Notes under the pieces: generated by a model | Told to the model about the DNA's origin: nothing | Database searches by the model: none | The model's input: the letters and a program-made list of their open reading frames with translations, nothing else | Position numbers and translations under genes: made by a program | Source: Eumeta japonica | Lineage: Eukaryota > Arthropoda > Insecta > Lepidoptera > Psychidae | DNA: 64,000 nt | Direction of reading: 5' to 3' | Assembly: GCA_005406025.1 (NCBI GenBank) | Contig: BGZK01000020.1 | Location: 620,001 to 684,000, forward strand | Shown here: piece by piece, positions 59,601 to 64,000 of the stretch | How the letters are laid out: each line of letters starts with the position of its first letter | Position numbering within the stretch: position 1 is the stretch's first letter

Positions 59601-61274
59601 GAACTCATGCCCCATCAGAATCCAAGCGGTGAGATATTCTGGATCTAATGATAGAGCTCTTTGAAAATACATTACAGCTTTTTGATGTTCACTCCTTAAA
59701 CTATAATAATTACCTGTAAAATGAAATTAAATTAATTGAGGACTACGTTATGTGGTAAGTGACAAAATGAACACATATATTACATATGTTCTTAATAAAA
59801 TGGATTTCCTATTTGTGCAAGTCTTAAATAAAAAATTTCAAGCAGATATTCAAGAATACTGCAATGCATAACTTTAAATATTATTAGTTATTAATCAATA
59901 TTGAACAACAGCTTTATTTTATATGGCTACAAAAATAATTAATCATTATTATAAAAATCTAATTTATACTCAATAAATCTTCCCTAACATTTCAGTCAAC
60001 TTCTGAACCAATTTTAAGGAAATTTTTATTTAAGAATTATTTTAAAAATTTGCCTAAATTTTGTTGATTTACAATTTTAACATACCGCAAATATTTTTTA
60101 ATATTAATATCATTTAAATAAAATTCTAACAAAAAAAAAAACAACTTATACAAACCTATAACACAACAAGTTTCTACTCTATATTTATCAATAGATGCAG
60201 CTCTCTGTGCTAAGTTCGCAAGTTCCATTCTCTTATCTTTCAAGTATAGTAAATGTGAATATACATCCCAATTATCTAAGCGATAAGGATCACTTTGATA
60301 TAATTCTTTAAATAATGCTAAAGACGAATCAACATCTGCAATATCAAATTATTCATTTTAAATTCAGTTCTAGAAGTAAATAATACTACATTTAAATTAT
60401 TATTTGAATATTTGAAACATTTCATAGAATGTATTATTGGACCTCTTCTGTCATGATGAGCTATTGCCATTTGAGCTGTGATGTATGTGCTTTTGTGAAA
60501 ACCAACGGCTGCTAATGCCATATATGCATCTAAAGCTTGATCTGAAAGTTTCAACTCGACAAATGCATGAGCAATAAAAAAGTTAATCATCCAGTGTTTA
60601 GGCAATCGAAGAGAATCCAAAGCCTCAGCCACATTGGCTAAACCTGCTAACTCCAACCAAGCAGCCCAAAGTGTAGGGGCAGCAGTAACAGCTGCTTGTA
60701 GTACACTTACAGCTTGAATTCTGAGATCCAACTTTTTAAGCACAATACCTTCTAAATATAATAAGTACCCATCCAGAGTGTTACGATTTACCTGAAGCAA
60801 ATAAGTCATTTTATAACTTGCTAAACTTCATTGATCATTAAAATTACACTTGAATACCTTGAAAAATGATAAAAGATCCAATAAAACTTGTGTTGAATCT
60901 GGATTTTCTGTACCAACATCCGAAGCATTATCCAACCTTTTTTTTTCACTTGACATATACTGAGAATATCTATACAGAAATACGCATTTTGAATCGGTGC
61001 AATTTTCTAAAACATTTGCTGCCCTATCATATTCCTGGCAATCAAAATAGCTTTTGCCCAATAGATAAAATTCTCTTTCTTGTAATGGAATATCACAGAT
61101 AGTTTCAGTTGGTGGATTTTCATACGTTACATTGTAATCCTTCAAAGCGAAATTAAGCTCAGACAACCATTTGGTAGTTTGAATCAGACCACGAAAGTTA
61201 CATTCTCGTATTCCATTCATAATATCAATACGAACTTGATTTAAATCGATTTTTAAATTACTTCTGAAATTCAT
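50640..61274 (-). CDS. CDC23: Anaphase-promoting complex subunit 8 (CDC23)
   Basis: TPR scaffold subunit of the APC/C ubiquitin ligase, nuclear, needed for exit from mitosis. Seven coding exons: 61274-60858, 60791-60443, 60335-60156, 59713-59549, 55024-54778, 53455-53269, 50858-50640; 587 codons plus TAA (human 597). Phases match at every GT-AG border. N-terminal part: AKWSAEL-like [12 protein letters not shown], then [22 protein letters not shown] array in exons 2-6: [114 protein letters not shown]. These follow the animal CDC23 order residue block by block. ATG 61274 (AAAATGA) is the first in-frame ATG. Introns 4 (4.5 kb) and 6 (2.4 kb) are swollen by mobile elements. Confidence 0.97.
51741..51809. 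repeat. Perfect palindrome, 34-bp arms
   Basis: Arm 51741-51774 and its exact complement 51776-51809, separated by one base. The right arm is collinear with the sister repeat copy near 49190-49235; the left arm is the extra, inverted copy. Confidence 0.95.
51922..51965. repeat. Perfect palindrome, 18-bp arms
   Basis: TTTTGATTAAGTGAATAT at 51922-51939 and its complement at 51948-51965, with an 8-nt loop. The left arm is ancestral (the sister copy has GATTAAGTGAATAT); the right arm is the extra inverted copy. Confidence 0.95.
52041..52919. mobile_element. 879-bp insert with 14-bp TIRs
   Basis: Bounded by GAAGTGAAAACTTC (52041-52054) and its exact complement (52906-52919), and sitting inside repeat family X at a point where the other copy is continuous. 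The right end continues inward with GGCGCTGAGC (complement) and a GTCACGTGA-type motif near 52840, which I associate from memory with a common insect DNA element. No transposase frame and no clear target duplication are seen, so it is non-autonomous. Confidence 0.7.
53456..54777. other. CDC23 intron 5, no gene seen
   Basis: AT-rich intron. About 54040-54420 has a loosely repeated pattern (CATATTTAGTTGA / CATATCTAATTGA with AACTAACTTAT-like parts), suggesting an old local duplication. Nothing else is recognised. Confidence 0.4.
55630..56070 (+). pseudogene. LINE reverse transcriptase relic, N-terminal piece
   Basis: In CDC23 intron 4, antisense to the gene. The plus strand encodes [18 protein letters not shown] then [17 protein letters not shown] and HIHTVKQ (about 55645-55790), typical of fingers-palm motifs of RTE-like or related LINE reverse transcriptases (NQP-E-QAGFR). 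Weaker traces continue ([20 protein letters not shown] at about 55980-56010). Stops and shifts are present. Confidence 0.75.
56585..56700. repeat. A-rich degenerate minisatellite
   Basis: Four or five imperfect units of CTCACAAAAAAGAAACTT type. Confidence 0.7.
56715..56785 (-). mobile_element. tRNA-like SINE head
   Basis: On the minus strand an A-box-like AGCACAGTTGG and a B-box-like CAGTTTGATTCCA are about 45 bp apart, with TCCAGAAGACCTC between, like a tRNA-derived SINE promoter. It is followed downstream by the A-rich run at 56585-56700, which could be its tail. A true tRNA fold was not established. Confidence 0.5.
57150..57960 (+). pseudogene. LINE reverse transcriptase relic, C-terminal piece
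   Basis: The plus strand encodes [20 protein letters not shown] (57225-57285; FADN replaces the catalytic FADD), then [12 protein letters not shown], and later [17 protein letters not shown] (about 57605-57655) and [20 protein letters not shown] (about 57738-57797) ending near [13 protein letters not shown] at about 58005. It complements the piece at 55630-56070: together they cover one reverse transcriptase in the right order, split by about 1.1 kb of unrelated DNA. Confidence 0.85.
57422..57447. repeat. Perfect hairpin, 11-bp arms
   Basis: CTGACCTAGGT, loop ATAA, then its complement, within the LINE relic. Confidence 0.9.
58740..58812 (+). mobile_element. tRNA-like SINE head with poly-T tail
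   Basis: A-box-like TTTAGTTCAACTG (58741-58753) and B-box GGTTCAAATC (58784-58793) with tRNA-like spacing, followed by a T-rich stretch at about 58807. It could be a tRNA-derived SINE fragment in CDC23 intron 4. No complete cloverleaf was confirmed. Confidence 0.5.
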
Positions 61275-64000
61275 TTTCACTTCCAATGCCAGTGTACCAT
61301 TAAACACTAAATATGATCCGTAGGGACGAATATTTATTCGGGCAAACTAAATAAAATAAAAACTTTATATCATCGCATCCAACTATCCAACATTCTTTTC
61401 TATGTATTCAAGTTTTTTGTAAATGTCACTTCTCTATAAATGCCATTGTCAGATATTACCCCAGACAAAGTGTAAATTCAGGGCATAGAAGAGAATGAGG
61501 TGGGGTTAAAGTTATAACTTGCAATTTTTGAAAATATTGCTTTAAACGGCGTAAGAGATGGCGGTCATTGAGAAGATAGTATATATTTAAGTCAATAGAT
61601 GACAGTAACAAATATTTATAAATCTGTTGTATTAATTGAAATTAGGTTAATATTTTGTAAAAATAAAACAAAATACGTTATAAAATAATAATACGTAAAA
61701 ATTTTTTATTTATTATTATGGAAAAATAAGCTACATGACACTTTTGAATAATATTTTACAAAAAAAATGCACAGATTATGCCATTATTTCATGTTTTATT
61801 AAACGAATTTCCGATGCTTCATTAAGCATACGGCACATTGTGTTAACAATATTATCAACAAACAAAATAACAACTACACAAATAAATAACAAAATTATTA
61901 TAGAAAAATAATATGAAAGCGATGTGCAATATCGCTAGTATCGTGGGACATCCAGTACGAATGAAGTTTCTTACGCTATTCGATAAATATTAATAGTGAA
62001 TTTTGTTCCTGGTCTTTTGGAAAAGATAATAATGAAGTTTTTTTTTTTATAAATAAATATTACCTTTTCAGTTTTATATTTAATACTAGCTTTTGCTAAC
62101 AACTTTGTCCACGTGGTCATAAAATGAATTCCTCCATTTTGTATATAGATTGATCACGCTTTTAATAATGATTCCGAAATTTTTATTAGTGAAGTAATTT
62201 TTAGAATTTACTCAGTTCAATAGTATAAATATCAGGCGAAGTCGACTACAAATACTAGTGCTTTTTAAAAATCTGCGTGCGAGTACAAAATATCACCATT
62301 TTCATCGTAATTGAAAGAATGACTAGGGTACCCCAAGAAAACAAACAAAATGCACAATCGTTGAAAATAGACTATCCCTATAAATATATTGATTAAAATC
62401 CATTTAGCCGTTTCGAAGATTAGCCCGAACAAACCAGCAGACAGCCCCTTAATCAAAATTATATGTAGTATATGATTATAGTCACCAATTTGAATCAAGA
62501 TCGGTGAAATCGTTCCTAAGTTATAAAAATACGTACTTACAGATAGACAGATATACATCTTAGACCATTTGTAATTGGGTTCATTTATCATATATGAAAT
62601 ATTAAGCAAAAAGGAGACGTTTCATATCCGGCCAACACATCGTACAAAATTGAATAAAATTATATAGTTCAGTGGAAAAATAATAAAACTAGAACTTTCG
62701 TAGTATTTTGTTGTACAAATTAATATTTAATAATATTTTCATTCATAAAGTTGTTAACTATAGATCACAATTTAAGTGCGACAAGAGAGATTACAACAAA
62801 ATAATAATGGAAAATACTTATCATTTCTTCCTGCGTTCCTATTTTACGCCATACGGGATAAAATAGGAACGCAGGGGGGTAAACGCTCAAGCGTGGACGA
62901 TCAACGGTCACACTCTAATATCGGTGTCCGATCGAATTCCAATTTACTCTTAGCAATTTTACGTTACTGATAGTAAATTGATGCCGCTTCCCGTTATACG
63001 CTTACAAGCATCGTCTGAGAGTTAATTTAATAAATTGACTCACAGATGTTGTGATAAATATTTACACATATAATATAATAACACATTGTAATAAATATTT
63101 TGCTAGTTATTATGCTTCTTCCCTGGGCACCCTTTCACCCACGACGTTATTAAAGGTGGCAATCCGGAAGAGTTTCAAACGTTATTTCACCGTTGCCGTT
63201 GCCATCCCCGTGTGCTTTTTGTAAAAGCCATTGGGTTAATACGCGAAACCGTTAATATGTTTCAGGATTTTAGTCATGCAAGTCAACACACCTCGTGCGC
63301 TCAAGTGCACGCATTGCTATAATGAGTTTTGCCTCTTTTCTCCGTCGCAAGGAGATAAATACAAAAAATAAACATATGTCCTTTTAATACGCTTTTTTTA
63401 GCTTCACTTGTATGTATACATGTATGTTTGTTTGTAATCGACTCCAATGGAATTGACTTTGATCCATTTTGAACGGTCAGATTTCATTTAAACGTTGTAG
63501 ATTTATCAAAGACCGATGGCAATATAATAATTTCACTAGCTGGGCGACCGAGCTTTGCTCGGATTATTTTTTGGATACACTAAGTGTATAAAACACTGTT
63601 AACATACCAAGTTGTAAAACTAATGTCACTGCATTTGGCTGATTAAAAAACAGTCCATTATCACCAGTAAAATATCAAGTGTCCTAATATTAAAATTATA
63701 AAATATGGTTGTCTGAGGCGATTTTAATGTTTCCAAAATATTTTTTTAATAATTTCTGTGCAATTTGTAATATTCGACATATTTTACTACTTACTTAGTG
63801 CTACTAATGAGATCGTATTGAGATTTAATTGAGATCGTAGTTATATCTTTTAACACAAGATGGTACTCGTTTCCCATTGAATGGACCACAACTGACGACT
63901 GACACATTTTCAAATTAATATTCCAAAAACAACCATGAAAATAAAAAAAAAACTAATATTGAGGTTATTTTCGATAAAATTAATTTTAAAAAAAGCAACC
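61275..64000. other. Upstream flank of CDC23, repeat-rich, no gene seen
   Basis: The CDC23 promoter should lie in the first few hundred bases. About 62390-62640 resembles a LINE or SINE 3' part (AAGATCGGTGAAATCGTTCC, AGATAGACAGATAT). A GCGACCGAGCTTTGCTCGG motif at 63543-63561 is the same as a decayed GACCGAGCTTTGCCC at about 56250, from a repeat I know as common in Lepidoptera. No protein-like frame or RNA gene is supported. Confidence 0.4.
62831..62874. repeat. Perfect hairpin, 16-bp arms
   Basis: CTGCGTTCCTATTTTA (62831-62846) and its exact complement (62859-62874), with a 12-nt loop. Confidence 0.95.

Noticed and set aside
61275..61307. Upstream extension of the CDC23 open frame
   Set aside because: It would start at GTG. 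The first ATG is at 61274.
1..64000. CRISPR arrays, prokaryotic operons, phage or viral gene clusters, canonical tRNA or rRNA genes
   Set aside because: None seen. The window is eukaryotic nuclear DNA; the tRNA-like boxes found belong to SINE-like repeats.

Overview
This is a window of AT-rich eukaryotic nuclear DNA, almost certainly from a moth or butterfly (Lepidoptera). The evidence is GT-AG introns, six conserved animal genes with insect-type architectures (including a ZAD zinc finger protein), and a heavy load of decayed insect mobile elements, including repeats I remember as typical of Lepidoptera (for example the element opening CCGGCCAAGTGCGAGTCGGA near 40.5 kb). No prokaryotic, organellar or CRISPR features are present. 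The species assignment is inference; the genes are read directly.

Layout: (1) 1-1.53 kb, HSBP1 on the minus strand. (2) 1.5-11.2 kb, intergenic DNA with a diverged repeat array at 2-3.1 kb, an unrecognised 99-codon ORF at 5.5 kb, a GC-rich patch and a 99-bp repeat at 6.7-7.1 kb, and a broken LINE reverse transcriptase at 7.6-8.8 kb. (3) 11.2-22.7 kb, UPF2, minus strand, ten coding exons, with a tRNA-derived SINE and a Penelope-like element in its introns. (4) 23.3-26.8 kb, a second Penelope-like fragment, then a GC-rich LINE 5' half whose ORF1 is split by a 153-bp fold-back element. (5) 30.5-32.8 kb, a ZAD-C2H2 zinc finger gene, plus strand. (6) 32.9-37.5 kb, ASNSD1, minus strand, tail to tail with the zinc finger gene. 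(7) 38.2-39.5 kb, a Tc1/mariner-type element with long terminal inverted repeats. (8) 41.5-45.5 kb, AGFG1/drongo (ArfGAP), plus strand, with a mariner relic in its last intron. (9) 45.5-50.6 kb, repeat-rich intergenic DNA. (10) 50.6-61.3 kb, CDC23 (APC8), minus strand, seven coding exons with LINE, SINE and other insertions in its introns. (11) 61.3-64 kb, repeat-rich flank.

The six genes are unrelated housekeeping or regulatory genes (heat-shock control, nonsense-mediated decay, transcription, glutamine-amidotransferase-like enzyme, Arf GTPase activation, cell-cycle ubiquitin ligase). They do not form a functional cluster. All coding models were assembled by eye from reading-frame continuity, GT-AG borders and remembered family sequence; every junction keeps phase.

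I did not find a convincing new biological system. The most informative items are structural: a Penelope-like GIY-YIG insertion with a 12-bp target-site duplication and inverted pLTR-like ends; a fold-back MITE caught inside a LINE ORF with a CACA duplication; a repeat copy carrying two apparently newly made perfect palindromes absent from its sister copy; and an in-frame, stop-free 75-bp intron inside the ArfGAP domain of AGFG1.
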